From Phaseolus vulgaris (taxonomy: Eukaryota > Streptophyta > Magnoliopsida > Fabales > Fabaceae), in assembly GCF_000499845.2 (NCBI RefSeq), contig NC_023758.2, forward strand, positions 16,384,671-16,448,670: a stretch of DNA of 64,000 nt, given 5' to 3'. A program made the position numbers and the translations under genes. The notes beneath the pieces are model-generated. The model made no database searches. It had not been told where the DNA came from and saw only the letters and a list, made by a program, of their open reading frames with translations. Positions 54,373-64,000 of this stretch are shown one piece after another; position 1 is the first letter of the stretch, and every line of letters begins with the position of its first letter.

Positions 54373-55203
54373 TGATCCTGCCTGTTGACCAGAATGTTGG
54401 GAACTGCCTCGTCAAAGGATCGACGTGTGCACAGCTTCAAACCTCCGTCCTTCTTCAAGATCCACTTCCAGAACCTGCAAAAGAACAGGGCGGCGCTGCT
54501 GCGGCCGATCGCACTCCAACGCCCAAGTCAGTGACAGAACCACCAAATACTAAGAGCAAGAACACTCAAGAAATCTCAAGGAACCGTGCAATGTTCTCTC
54601 TCACAGTGTGCTCTAGAACTCGCAAGCGTAAAGAGTATAATCTGAACGTGCGTACCTCAGAAAGTTCGTTGAGAACTCTTATATACCTGATCACTTTCTC
54701 TCTCCTGGCAGTTACAGACCTGGACACGTGGCTCGCATCCAGTCGTACACGTGCCATCATCTGGAGCCTCCTTGACTTGGGCGCTGCTTCTGACTCTCCT
54801 TTTGGCTAAGTTACTTATGCATGGTTCTGTCCAGTGCATAGCTAACTTGAGAGTGCGATCTCTACTGGAACGGGCGAGTTAGGGTGCTCTCGTACACCTT
54901 CCCTGTGGTCTCGCCGGCCGCCTTCATAATCTGCACCACCTTCATCCTCGGCGATGTGCTTGTTCCGGCGATGTGCTTGTTCCGGCGATCTCCAATCACT
55001 TGGTCGCCTGAGTTTACATCTGGCGACTTCATCTTCAACTGGGCGATCGCCTGGCATGCTGAAGATCGGAGCACGCCAACTTAATAACTGGCGATTACAC
55101 GAACCACTCGACTTCCTTCCCTTCTGCAATTCTGGTGCCTTATCCACACGCCTACTCTGTGGCTTGGTGCCACGTCATCACTTCCGACTATCAGGGCGAT
55201 ACA
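54373..55203 (-). repeat. 5' LTR of element A
   Basis: TGATCCTGCCTG to GGGCGATACA, 831 bp. It is 17 bp longer than the 3' LTR because GATGTGCTTGTTCCGGC is tandemly duplicated at about 54954-54990. Confidence 0.93.
54679..54686 (-). promoter_or_regulatory. TATA box of element A 5' LTR
   Basis: The minus strand reads GGTATATAAG, the likely promoter for gag-pol. The 3' LTR has the same word near 43314. Confidence 0.6.
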
Positions 55204-55208
55204 TACAC

Positions 55209-55744
55209 GTGTCACCATCTGGAACGTCTTCTGCTTGAGCGCCACTTCTACTCTTCAGGCTGTTCGACTAAGTTACTCAGGTAAGGAGCAACTCGGTGCA
55301 TAGCTGCCTTGGAGCGCGATCTCTTCTAATGGCGAGCACAGGGTGTCACCATGCACACCTTCTCTGTGGTCTCGCCTGCCGCTATCACGATCTGCATTAC
55401 TTGCTCATCGTGCATGTTCTGGTAAACTGTTCCCTGGCCTCAACCTCTGGCTAGGGAATGATCATCTGATAACTTCATCCTTCGCACCCGTGCCCTTTGA
55501 AAGCCTTGAACAAGCTTTCCTGATCCTTCGGCGATGTCCCCCTCTCGGCGATCTCTGATCACTTGGTCGCCTAAGCTCGCATACGGCGACTAGACACAAG
55601 CCTGGCGACCGCCGGTTTAGAAATGTTAGAGATCGGAGCACGCCAACTTAACGATTGGCGACTACACGAGCTTCCCGATGTCCTTCCCTTCCGTCAGCCA
55701 GGTGTTCCGTTCAACACGCCTATATTATCGCTTGCTGCCACGTC
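55209..55744 (-). repeat. 3' LTR of element B, second segment
   Basis: Continues the LTR begun at 42628. It matches 58589 onwards of the right LTR up to CACGTCAT, where it is joined directly to pol sequence; the last ~34 bp and purine tract are missing. Confidence 0.85.
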
Positions 55745-57752
55745 ATTCACTCACGACATCGCCTCCGGCGGCCACTTCCATTGTCGCATCAACAACTCGC
55801 CATTCTATTGGCTGGGGCTTCTCACCGGGAGGCGGCATCGTGGTGATGTAACTTACTGACCTCTTATTCTTGAGGCTATTCTCATAGCACTTCTTCGCCT
55901 CCTTTTGGTCAGATCTGATGGTGATCACCACCCCCTCCATCGATGGTAACTTAACCTTCATGTGCCTAGTTGAGGGCACAACTCCTATTCTGTTGAGGGT
56001 TGGTCTCCCCAACAAAATGTTATATGCTGAGGGGGCATTCACAACGAGGTACTTGATTTTCTCCGTCCTCGAGGCCACCTCATTCGTGAACGTTGTTCTT
56101 AGCTCGATGTACCCCCTGACCTCCACCTGATCGCCAGCGAACCCATACAAGCACCCTCCATAGGGTCTTAACTAGTCAAGGGGTAATTGCAACTGCGTGA
56201 AAGTCGGCTAGAACATTACATCCGCCGAGCTTCCTTGGTCCACCAGTACTCGGTGGACTTTTCTTCCCACCGTGACAAGCGAGATGACTATGGGATCGTT
56301 GTCGTGAGACACAACGTCCCTAAGATCCTCCTTTGTGAATGTGATGTCCACATCTGGCGAGTGATCCTTGAACATATCCACCGTCATCACAGACCTTGCG
56401 TATTTCTTCCTCTGTGACGCAGTGCATCCACCACCCGAGAATCCTCCAGCGATGGTGTGGATCTCGCCATGAGTGGGCATCTCGTGCTGCTGAGCCTCAC
56501 CACCCGCCGACTGGGAGCTCGACGCACCTTTCGTCCTCTTATCCAGCAGGTAATCATTCAAAAACCCGCTCTTGACCAGATCGTCGAGCTGGTATCCCAG
56601 GGCCAAACACGAATCAACTGTGTGACCAAAACTCTGGTGGAACTCACACCAGGCGTTTGGTTTTGGTCCTAACACCTTGTCGCCCACTTTCTCAGGCGCC
56701 TTAAGCCTGGCTGCTATGTTGGGAATGGCGATCAGATTCGCCAACCCCATGACAAACTTGTACTTTGGTGGGCGATTGTACTCCCTGGGGCGCCCTGGGC
56801 CCCTTCCCTTGTTTTTTCTTGGATCATAAGGATGGCGAGTCCTTTGATCCTTCTTGGCCGCCATCGTCTCTAGCACCCTCTGCGGCTGGATTCTAGTCTG
56901 GGCTCGTGGCCTAGCAGGGGCCACGCTCTCTCTCTTCTCGGCGACCTCACTCTCGTCGGCGATGTGGGCCACCGCAAGTCGCCTAACCTCAGCAAACATG
57001 GCGGAGTGTGCCCTAATCAACGCCTCACAGAAAGGTCCCGGCAGCACGCCGTTTTTGAAGGCGTATACCGGCATCTCCTCATCTTTAGCAGGCAAGCGGA
57101 CCATCTGTGCTCCAAAACGATTCAAATAGTCCCTAAGGGACTCTCCCTGGTATTTCCTTATGTCGAACAGGTCATAAGACACCCTAGGTGGCGCCTTGTT
57201 CACAATGTACTGCTCGATGAAAAGCTTCGAAAACTGCTGAAAGTTGGTTATGTGACCTATAGGCAAGCTCACAAACCATTCCAGCGCTGTTCCCTGGAGC
57301 GTGCTCACAAACATCTTGCAATATACAGCATCCGAGGCCCCTAACAGCATCATCTGCGTGTGGAACGTAGTGAGATGTGCCTCAGGGTCCTCCACGCCGG
57401 TGAAAGAAGCTTTCACAGGTACTACGCTCGCAGGGATAGGCGTGTCTCTGATCGCCTGAGCAAACGACATTGGGAAAACGTGCGGTGGCGACGACGGCGC
57501 GACCTCTTCAATAACTGGGCGTCCTCTCTGCTCCTGAAGAGCTTGACGCAACTCCTCAGTTACTTTGCTGAGCTCTTCATTCCTGGCTTGAGAGGCGACC
57601 AGGTCTTCATGCATCTTCGCTTGCTCTATGCGCGATGCCTCCACATTCGCCTGCAGCGCACGCATGATCTCCATCATCTGTGCCATGGTCATGGTGCCTT
57701 CTGCAGCAACTGGCACAACGGGACTTGAACGGTTGCTTCTCATCTTTCTCAT
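55745..57752 (-). pseudogene. Gag-protease remnant of element B
   Basis: Start at 57752 (Met-Arg-Lys-Met). Same domains as the element A Gag: Gag core, Arg-rich region, CX2HX4HX4C knuckle. It reads through into the protease (active site 'VLVDQGSSADV') until a TAG at 56208, where element A has Trp. A second stop lies near 56175. The frame then continues with 'YNILLGRPTLNRI' to the deletion joint near 55745, where an artificial stop occurs. It shows that gag and protease share one frame in this family. Confidence 0.82.
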
Positions 57753-58187
57753 GAAAACTCAGCAAACCAAACTTCACCGAACAAAACCTTCACCGGCAAA
57801 CGATCAATCCAGCAATTAATCGGTCATAAACTCTCAAACTCCCAAGAACTTCCAAGAACGCAACAACAACAGCACGCCGATAGATTCAGACGTCGAAACC
57901 TTCACAGAAACTTGCAATCTCACCATGAACCTACCGCTCCTCCAGCAAAACTCCCGATTCACCAATCAGAAACGCGAACGAACGGTAAAACTTCGAATCA
58001 ACCGATTGAAAACCGCGCAAACAACAAGAAACTTCAAGAATCCGATCGAAAGCTCGAACGATGGTGGAAAACTCGAAATCACCGAACAAAAGCTCGAACG
58101 AACGGTGGAAAATGGTTGCACCAGCACACAACCATACAGAATCTACAGAAACTTCAAGAACCTGTGGATGGGGACAGGTTTTACACG
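57753..58187 (-). other. Untranslated leader of element B
   Basis: 435 nt between primer binding site and gag start; no gene seen. Confidence 0.6.
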
Positions 58188-58204
58188 GCCCCACGGTGGG
58201 CGCC
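58188..58204 (-). other. Primer binding site of element B (tRNA-Lys type)
   Basis: Identical 17 bases to the site of element A; 3 bp from the LTR edge. Confidence 0.75.
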
Positions 58205-58207
58205 TGA

Positions 58208-59156
58208 TGATCCTGCCGGTTGACCAGAGCGTAAGAGTCTTGCCACGTCAAATGTATCTTCCTCTGGATCGGCTTTGCACCACGCTAGCTTCCGTCCTTC
58301 ACACCTTGATTCTCCTCAAGAACCTGCAAAAGACAGAGTGGCGTCGCTGCGGCCGATCGCGCTCCGACGCTCAAGTCAGTGACGAAATCACCAAAATTCT
58401 AAGAGAGAAAAGCTAGAAACTCAAGGAACCGTGCAAAATCTCTCTCAGCGTACTCAAGTGTTCTCAAAGCGTAAAGAAGTGTTCTAAAACACACGTACCT
58501 CAGAATCTGTTAAGAGTTCCTTATATACCTGTGCATTTTCTCTCTCCTGACGGTTACACCTCTGGACACGTGGCTCGCATCCAGCTGTACACGTGTCACC
58601 ATCTGGAACGTCTTTTGCTTGAGCGCCACTTCTACTTTTCAGGCTGTTCGACTAAGTTACTCAGGTGAGGAGCAACTCGGTGCATAGCTGCCTTGGAGCG
58701 CGATCTCTTCTAATGGCGAGCACAGGGTGTCACCATGCACACCTTCTTTGTGGTCTCGCCTGCCGCTATCACGATCTGCATTACTTGCTCATCGTGCATG
58801 TTCTGGTAAACTGTTCCCTGGCCTCAACCTCTGGCTAGGGAATGATCATCTGATAACTTCATCCTTCGCACCCGTGCCCTTTGAAAGCCTTGAACAAGCT
58901 TTCCTGATCCTTCGACGATGTCCCCCTCTCGGCGATCTCTGATCACTTGGTCGCCTAAGCTCGCATGCGGCGACTACGACACAAGCCTGGCGACCGCCGG
59001 TTTAGAAATGTTAGAGATCGGAGCACACCAACTTAACGATTGGCGACTACACGAGCTTCCCAATGTCCTTCCCTTCCGTCAGCCAGGTGTTCCATTCAAC
59101 ACGCCTATATTATCGCTTGCTGCCACGTCATCACTCCCGACTACCTGGTCGGTACA
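58208..59156 (-). repeat. 5' LTR of element B
   Basis: TGATCCTGCCGG to GTCGGTACA, 949 bp, complete, followed by target-site copy ATTAG. It has a minus-strand TATATAAGG word near 58524. Confidence 0.92.
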
Positions 59157-59161
59157 ATTAG

Positions 59162-59821
59162 AAAAGGAAGGTGCTTCTATTGAAAAACCTTGGTCCCAAT
59201 AGACTGATGCTGAAAATAAAAAGGCCAAGTTTGATTGCATTGCCAAGAATATCATAACCTCTGCTTTGAACTCTGATGAATTTTTCAGGATCTCAAAATC
59301 TGAATCATGAGATGTGAGATGTGAGATACACTTAAAGCAGCTCATGAGAGTATCGATGAAATAAAGAAAGTAAGGATAAGAAGTCCAACAAGAAGGAAAA
59401 GAAAGCAAAATAAAAAAGGAGTCAATCTGTGTTTCATGGCCAAAAAGGAAGATGATGTAAGTAATGTAAGTTATTGTACTTCTTTAAATGCTGAAAACTA
59501 TAGTCAATTGCTTCAAGCTTTTAAAGAAACTCATGAGGAAGCTAACCGATTGGCTCTCTTAAACAACTGATTGAAAGGGTTGAACAACTGATTTTGAAAA
59601 TCTTGAAATGCTTTACAAAAACTCTTCTTGCAAGTGTGGCTCTCTTGTTTGTGAAAATTGTGAATCTCTTGAAAAGAAGGTTCACTACATTGTGAAAATT
59701 GTGGATAAGCTTTCAAAAGGTAAATCCAACTTTGAGAATGTCTTCGCATCTCAAAATTGTGTTTTTGGAAAAGCTGGATTAGGTTTAAATCGACAGAGCG
59801 AGCAAGATAAGTTTTCAAAGT
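59162..59821 (+). pseudogene. Copia gag of element C, second part
   Basis: Continues the gag frame after element B: 'EKPWSQ' then a stop, then 'KKAKFDCIAKNIITSALNSD'. An internal deletion follows near 59285-59340, then a Lys-rich stretch, 'CFMAKKEDD', and a C-terminal part with 'CENCESLEKKVHYIVK' and 'FGKAGLG'. Several stops and frame changes. It is ended by LTR R at 59822. Confidence 0.72.
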
Positions 59822-61098
59822 TGTTCCCGCTGGTTGACCGGGATCGTCTTTGCGCGTGGCTCGTCGTCGCGAGCTAGGGCACCTTTGTTTTGCTCCGTCT
59901 GTGAGTACCTGAAAAGAAGTGAACAAAGGGGCGCCCTCGCGGCCGTTTGCACTCCAATGATCAAGTCAACTAGCGAGAAACATCAAAGGTGACGCACCTC
60001 CGTATCGGAACACCGTGAAAGGATGCTCTGAAGGTGGTCGAAATACTGAATAGCTAGTACTGTGTTGCCCTAATTGCCTTGTGCACACTGTGGGTGCGCA
60101 GCAAAAACAAGTAGGGTTTGTGCTATGTGTAAAACTGCGAGAATTAGGTTAAAACTCTCATCCTCTCCAAATGCCCCAAGGTCCCTTTTTATACATCTCT
60201 CATGTTTAAAGCGCGTTAAAGCGCATTGAAAGCGTATAAAAATATTCCTTGGAACGTTCAAATCTTAACTGAATTAACACGTACCTTGGCAAACTTTCAC
60301 TGAAACCTTTAATGAGCACGTGCGCATCGTCACGTGCCCTTCTGACTTGATCGTTATTCTGCGCAGAGGGTCCCACAGCGCCGCAACCCAACTTAGGGTT
60401 AATCCATTTTGTGGGCCCTCCTTCCTTCGAAGTGCTTTTGGCGCATGGGTTCACTTTCTAGGTGCCAACTCATGCGTCCCAATCACTAGTCACTTGCCCT
60501 GAGGGTGTATCTACCTTTCTCTCGTGCCACGCCCGTGGTTCTCCCCTGGTCATGGCCCTCTCATGGGTCGTATCTGTACCAAGGTCTCCCAACAGTGGCG
60601 TGGATACTTCACGAGTCAGGATATCCCCTACTTGTGCTAGAACTTATGGCCTTGAAGCCACCTTTCTCTTCTCCTTGCTACTGTTTTGGACTGTCGAGCC
60701 CGAAGCCTCCTTGCGACGTCTTAACTTGGCGACACCCCTCTTTGGGCGATGACTCTCTTGGGCGATGTCTTTGCTTGGCGATGCCTCTCTTGGGCGATGC
60801 CTCTCTCGGGCGATGTCAGACCACCTGATCTTCCATTATCTAACACGTCGGTGACACACAAAGCGGCGACAACCGATTATGTATGCCGCAGAATGCCACT
60901 TCCATAAACGGCGACTATGTACACCGCAGAACGCCTCTTCCATAAAAGACGACTATGTACACCGCAGAACGCCACTTCCATAAACGACGACTATGTACAC
61001 CGCAGAACACCACTTCCATAAACGACGACTATGTTGTCTTCTTGACCACCCACCTTTCTCTTGTCCACGTCATCACACCCGATGACCTGATCGGTACA
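59822..61098 (-). repeat. 3' LTR of Tat-like element R
   Basis: TGTTCCCGCTGG to GATCGGTACA, 1277 bp, followed by the reversed purine tract (CCCCCAGTC). Inserted in the copia gag (left flank AAAGT). It contains GGGCGATGCCTCTCTT-type units (about 60740-60820) and a 38-bp repeat array. Confidence 0.85.
60866..61031. repeat. 38-bp tandem repeat in LTR R
   Basis: About four units based on ACGCCACTTCCATAAACGAC plus GACTATGTACACCGCAGA. Confidence 0.88.
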
Positions 61099-61567
61099 CA
61101 AGCCCCCAGTCTTGAGCTGATAAATTGTTTCAGCAAAAAGACTAAGGCCTCGCCCTTTCGTCCACGTGGCATTTTGATGTGTATATGATGTGGTTTCCCT
61201 TTGCTTAATTTACATCTGTCATGGACTTTATATGTAACTATAACTCTTGATCCTTTACTAAATGTTTATCTGCTTTATCTTTGCATACTTGCGTCTCCTT
61301 CTGCTTTCTTTGCTATATTGTGTGCGTTACCTTCGGTACTCCTTGTCATTGTGTTCGACTTTAACTCTTTAGGTAGCACGTGATCTCCTCTCTTACTCTT
61401 CCCGTTTAAGTCGTTATGCGTACCCTTCCTTTGGCCTCTCCACCAAGAAACTTACTTGGCCTTCGTCTTTGCGAGCAATCTTCCCCATGAAAGCGCCGCT
61501 TACCGCATCACTCCCTAAAGGCAAAGAAGGATTTGGTCTCTACTATGGCCTCAACATCGCTCAAAGG
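61099..61567. other. Internal remnant of element R
   Basis: Lies after the LTR R purine tract, where the 5' part of an antisense gene would be expected. Near 61500-61560 a short stretch could be coding ('KGKEGFGLYYGLN'), but no start or domain can be supported. Cut by LTR K at 61568. Confidence 0.45.
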
Positions 61568-62888
61568 TGTTCCGTCCGGTTGACCGGGACGTCTTCGTGC
61601 GCGACCTCAACCGTCAGCTAAGGACTCCTTCCCACTGATTGCCTGTGAATTCCTGCAAAAAAAAGGACAAAGAGGCGCCAGGTCAGCCAGAAAACTGTGT
61701 GTGTGTGATTGCCGTTTGCACTCCGACGCTCAAGTCAGCCAGCAAGAAACACCAAAAAACTGTCCACCCACGTATCTGAGCACCGCGTGTGGCACTCTGA
61801 AGGTGGTAAAAGAACCGTGTATCTGTGTGTGTGTTGTCTCCTTTTTGCAAAAATATTCTCCAGTCACTTGTACGTAACCCTAAAGCACGGGCAAGCAACC
61901 AAAGAGTTTCTCCTAAGTTTGCCAAAGGTTCCAACCCTTTTTCCGACATTCCCAGCGCTATTTAAACTGCCCCAGCATTTAAAGCGCCTTAAAGCGCTTT
62001 TAACTCGAACGTAACGCACTCATTAAAGCGCTTAATTACGAAACGTAGCGCATTTAAGACGTTGAAACGCTTGGGAGCCATAATAGTACCTGAATGCTGA
62101 AAAGGGAAACTGTATTGAATATCTTTAATTACTTGGCACCTGACTAGAGGGTGTTTCTATTCCGGCATTGCTGTCGTACACGTGGAGGGCCTCACGACGC
62201 CATCACCCCATCTGGGGGCGTTTCTGCCCATCTGGGGACGTTTCTACGTGTGGGTCCTCCTGCTTGGGAGTGCTACTGCGCTAGGGGTGGCTTTTTGGGT
62301 GCCAACTCATGCCCCCAAGTATCTAGCCACTTACTCTGAGAGCGTATCTGCCTTCCTCTCACACCCTACACCCGGTTATCCTGGGCGTGACCTTCCTCTT
62401 GGGTCGGATCTATCCCGAAGGCGTCTCTGGGGCGGCAGGGGTACTTCGCGAGTCAGGCTGCCCTTCACTGGTACTATCACTATGGCCTTGAAGCCACCTT
62501 TTCCTTCTCTTTATCACTTTCTCGAGATATCGGGACATGAGGCTTCCCCACGACGTCGCTCCCTCCATGGTCTTTCCTACCCATGGGTATTGGGGAACCA
62601 CACCGTGATTGCCTTGTTTTTACACTGTTCGATCTGGCGACGCCCTCACCTGGGCGACGCCTTCACCTAGGCGACGCCTTCACCTGGGCGACGCCTTCAT
62701 CGAGGCGACGCCTTCACCTAGGGGACGCCTTCACCTAGGCGACGCCGTGCTTTGGCGACGCCTTGTCCTGCCTTGGCGACGCTTCCTCTTGGCGTCTCTA
62801 CACCTGGACGACACCTTGAGTTGACTTTGACCTTCCAATCGTTGACTTTGACCTTGACTTAGTCAACGCCCTGATACGGGACGGTACA
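61568..62888 (-). repeat. 3' LTR of Tat-like element K
   Basis: TGTTCCGTCCGG to CGGGACGGTACA, 1321 bp, followed by reversed purine tract CCCCCCAGTC. Same family as J and L; it has the longest array of 17-18 bp GGCGACGCCTTCACCT units (62632-62800). Confidence 0.88.
62632..62800. repeat. 17-18 bp GC-rich repeat array in LTR K
   Basis: About eight to nine units of GGCGACGCCTTCACCTG with small length changes. LTR J has about five and LTR L fewer, so copy number varies between LTRs of one family. Confidence 0.8.
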
Positions 62889-63628
62889 CAAGCCCCCCAG
62901 TCTTAAGCCGAAGACTTGTCTTCAGCGCAAAGACTAAAGCCTTGCCCCCGCCATCCACGTGCCTTCCTGATGACGTGTCATTCTCTGCTGACTCAGCAAA
63001 ATTTCGAATTACTGACGCGACATTTTCTGAACCACAGGGGTATTCTTAATGACCGATTGGACATTCCCTGAAATGGGGATGATTACGCCTTTTGGGCTAC
63101 CCATGATCGCGCGCCACGTGGCCCATCGCGTGGCCCTCCTTTAGAGACCTTTGCGCTTCCCCTGGGCAATCGACCCTCTGACGCGTGGCCCGATCTTGCG
63201 GCCCTTAATTGGCGCTTCTTGAGTCGTGAAATGTAACGTTTAAGTTACTCCAAACCCCGCGCTCACCCTACTGTTACATTCATTCACTCTGCTACTTTGC
63301 CCTGTTCATCGCCTCCAAAACCTCTTCTCTCTGCAATTGCGATTCTCCCCTTCCTGCGCTCTCCTACCGCCTCCACTTCAACAGCAAAGGTATGGTTTCG
63401 AGCACTCTCAATTCTTCACTGTTGTCGCATCATAGGAAACTGCCTGGGACTGTTGTTGTTCTCGTACTTCTCTAGATATTGTTTGTATGCCTCGTTGTTC
63501 CTTTCGCCTCCCTTCGTTCTTTTGCGGGTAGGGCGCTCCTAGGGTTCTTCCATTTTCCCCTTTTCTTCTCTCCAAACCCCTTTTCTCTGAACCCTTTCTT
63601 TCTCTTTTGATCTTCAGCATTGGCGTTG

Positions 63629-63844
63629 ATGGCAAAAACCAAGACCACCGCGCCTCCCCTGCTCCCCAAGTCTCATTATAAGGGCGAATATGACTGGGCC
63701 CCCGACGAACTTCTGGACGAATGTTCCCTCCTGAACTCCGTTGAGGACGTGGAGGCCCACAGGGGGGACCCTGCCCTCTATAACTTCAATGCTTTCCACA
63801 AAGTCATGACTCCCAAGTCCTGGTAAGCCGAGTGCGACCTGGGA
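63629..63844 (+). pseudogene. Start of the antisense accessory gene of element K
   Basis: ATG at 63629, 11 nt after a TTCAG acceptor (upstream donor AAAG/GTATGG, intron 63390-63617). About 64 residues ('MAKTKTTAPPLLPKSHYKGE' onwards), then TGG TAA; this may be a nonsense codon or a GTAAGC splice donor at 63823. The protein is only loosely like the N-terminal region of copies A and I. Cut off at 63845 by LTR Q, so it is incomplete. Confidence 0.5.
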
Positions 63845-64000
63845 TGATGTGATTCCAATAGCCACATAGAACAAGATTCTTGACACTTTAAGGAATCACC
63901 TTGAGCTGGAAAATATAGAGGCACTTTCTTAGAAGTTGGATCATGGTTCTAAAATCAAGAACTCACCAATAACAAGTACCAAATCCCAAACTCATTTGGA
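63845..64000 (-). repeat. LTR Q, F family, partial
   Basis: The reverse complement of the last ~156 bp of the element F LTR, with about two differences seen. Inserted into element K; it continues beyond the window. Confidence 0.88.

Larger units (their letters stand above)
43007..55203 (-). mobile_element. Nearly complete Tat-lineage Ty3/gypsy element A
   Basis: 12.2 kb with target-site duplication TACAC (43002-43006 and 55204-55208). In element orientation (minus): 5' LTR 55203-54373, tRNA-Lys-type primer binding site, leader, gag, protease, reverse transcriptase, two RNase H domains and integrase, spacer with tandem repeats, antisense gene, purine tract, 3' LTR 43820-43007. The second RNase H and the antisense gene assign it to the Tat lineage. 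The LTRs differ at about a dozen positions by eye plus one 17-bp duplication. Gag-pol has one nonsense and one frameshift lesion. Confidence 0.94.
42628..59156 (-). mobile_element. Tat-lineage element B, internally deleted and split by element A
   Basis: The left LTR is 42628-43006 plus 55209 to about 55744, split by element A. Then come a gag-protease remnant, primer binding site and a complete right LTR (58208-59156). The target-site duplication is ATTAG at 42623-42627 and 59157-59161. Everything from the start of pol through the antisense gene to the last ~34 bp of the left LTR is deleted; the joint is just after CACGTCAT near 55744. Confidence 0.9.
41686..59821 (+). mobile_element. Ty1/copia element C, host of nested elements B and A
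   Basis: 5' LTR remnant (41686-42401), primer binding site and gag start, interrupted at 42627 by element B and resuming at 59162. It is cut again at 59821 by LTR R. The remaining pol and 3' LTR are not in the window. The LTR matches LTR D over the promoter-proximal half. Confidence 0.82.

Noticed and set aside
62182..62670. 162-residue plus-strand frame
   Set aside because: Inside LTR K and repeated in the complement of LTR J; open by GC-rich composition only.

Overview
The window is plant nuclear DNA, most likely from a legume of the bean/cowpea/soybean group. This rests on the retroelement families, the AT-rich spacers and the one host gene, not on a database match. It is a heterochromatin-like nest of LTR retrotransposons and CACTA DNA-transposon remains around a single recognisable host gene: an intronless, secreted leucine-rich-repeat protein of the At4g06744/LRX-like type at 16175-17524. 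I saw no tRNA, rRNA or CRISPR array.

Left part (1-14590). A Tat-lineage Ty3/gypsy element (H) enters from the left and sits inside the gag of a chromovirus-like element (E, to 5179). E is followed by the end of a CACTA element (to 6032). A decayed gypsy gag (O) is split by a solo LTR (G, TSD ACAAC), which is itself split by a very young gag-only element (F, 7178-11869, TSD GTTCT, LTRs with one mismatch by eye). A copia 3' end (D) follows. 14591-22605 holds the LRR gene, AT-rich spacer and a CACTA remnant with a 28-bp repeat array.

Middle (22606-41685). LTR L; a solo LTR (S, TSD GTCCC); a chromovirus gag fragment (P); Tat element I with an intact antisense gene; LTR J; Tat-like element M; a copia gag/protease fragment; and Tat element N (integrase end, repeats, broken antisense gene, 3' LTR).

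Right part (41686-64000). A copia element (C) received Tat element B (TSD ATTAG). B then received the nearly complete Tat element A (43007-55203, TSD TACAC). C also received element R, R received K, and K received Q, an LTR of the F family.

The most interesting signal is the extra gene of the Tat elements. It lies between pol and the 3' LTR, on the strand opposite gag-pol. Six copies (A, I, H, N, M, K) show a GT..AG intron just upstream of the start region. Five (A, I, H, N, M) show a second, phase-1 donor exactly where the first reading frame ends, and in four of these the acceptor is also present. Joining across it gives uninterrupted proteins of 823 residues (A) and 795 residues (I). Introns on the antisense strand would survive retrotransposition of the sense RNA, so this looks like a real, spliced, antisense-transcribed accessory gene. 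The splicing is inferred from sequence only.
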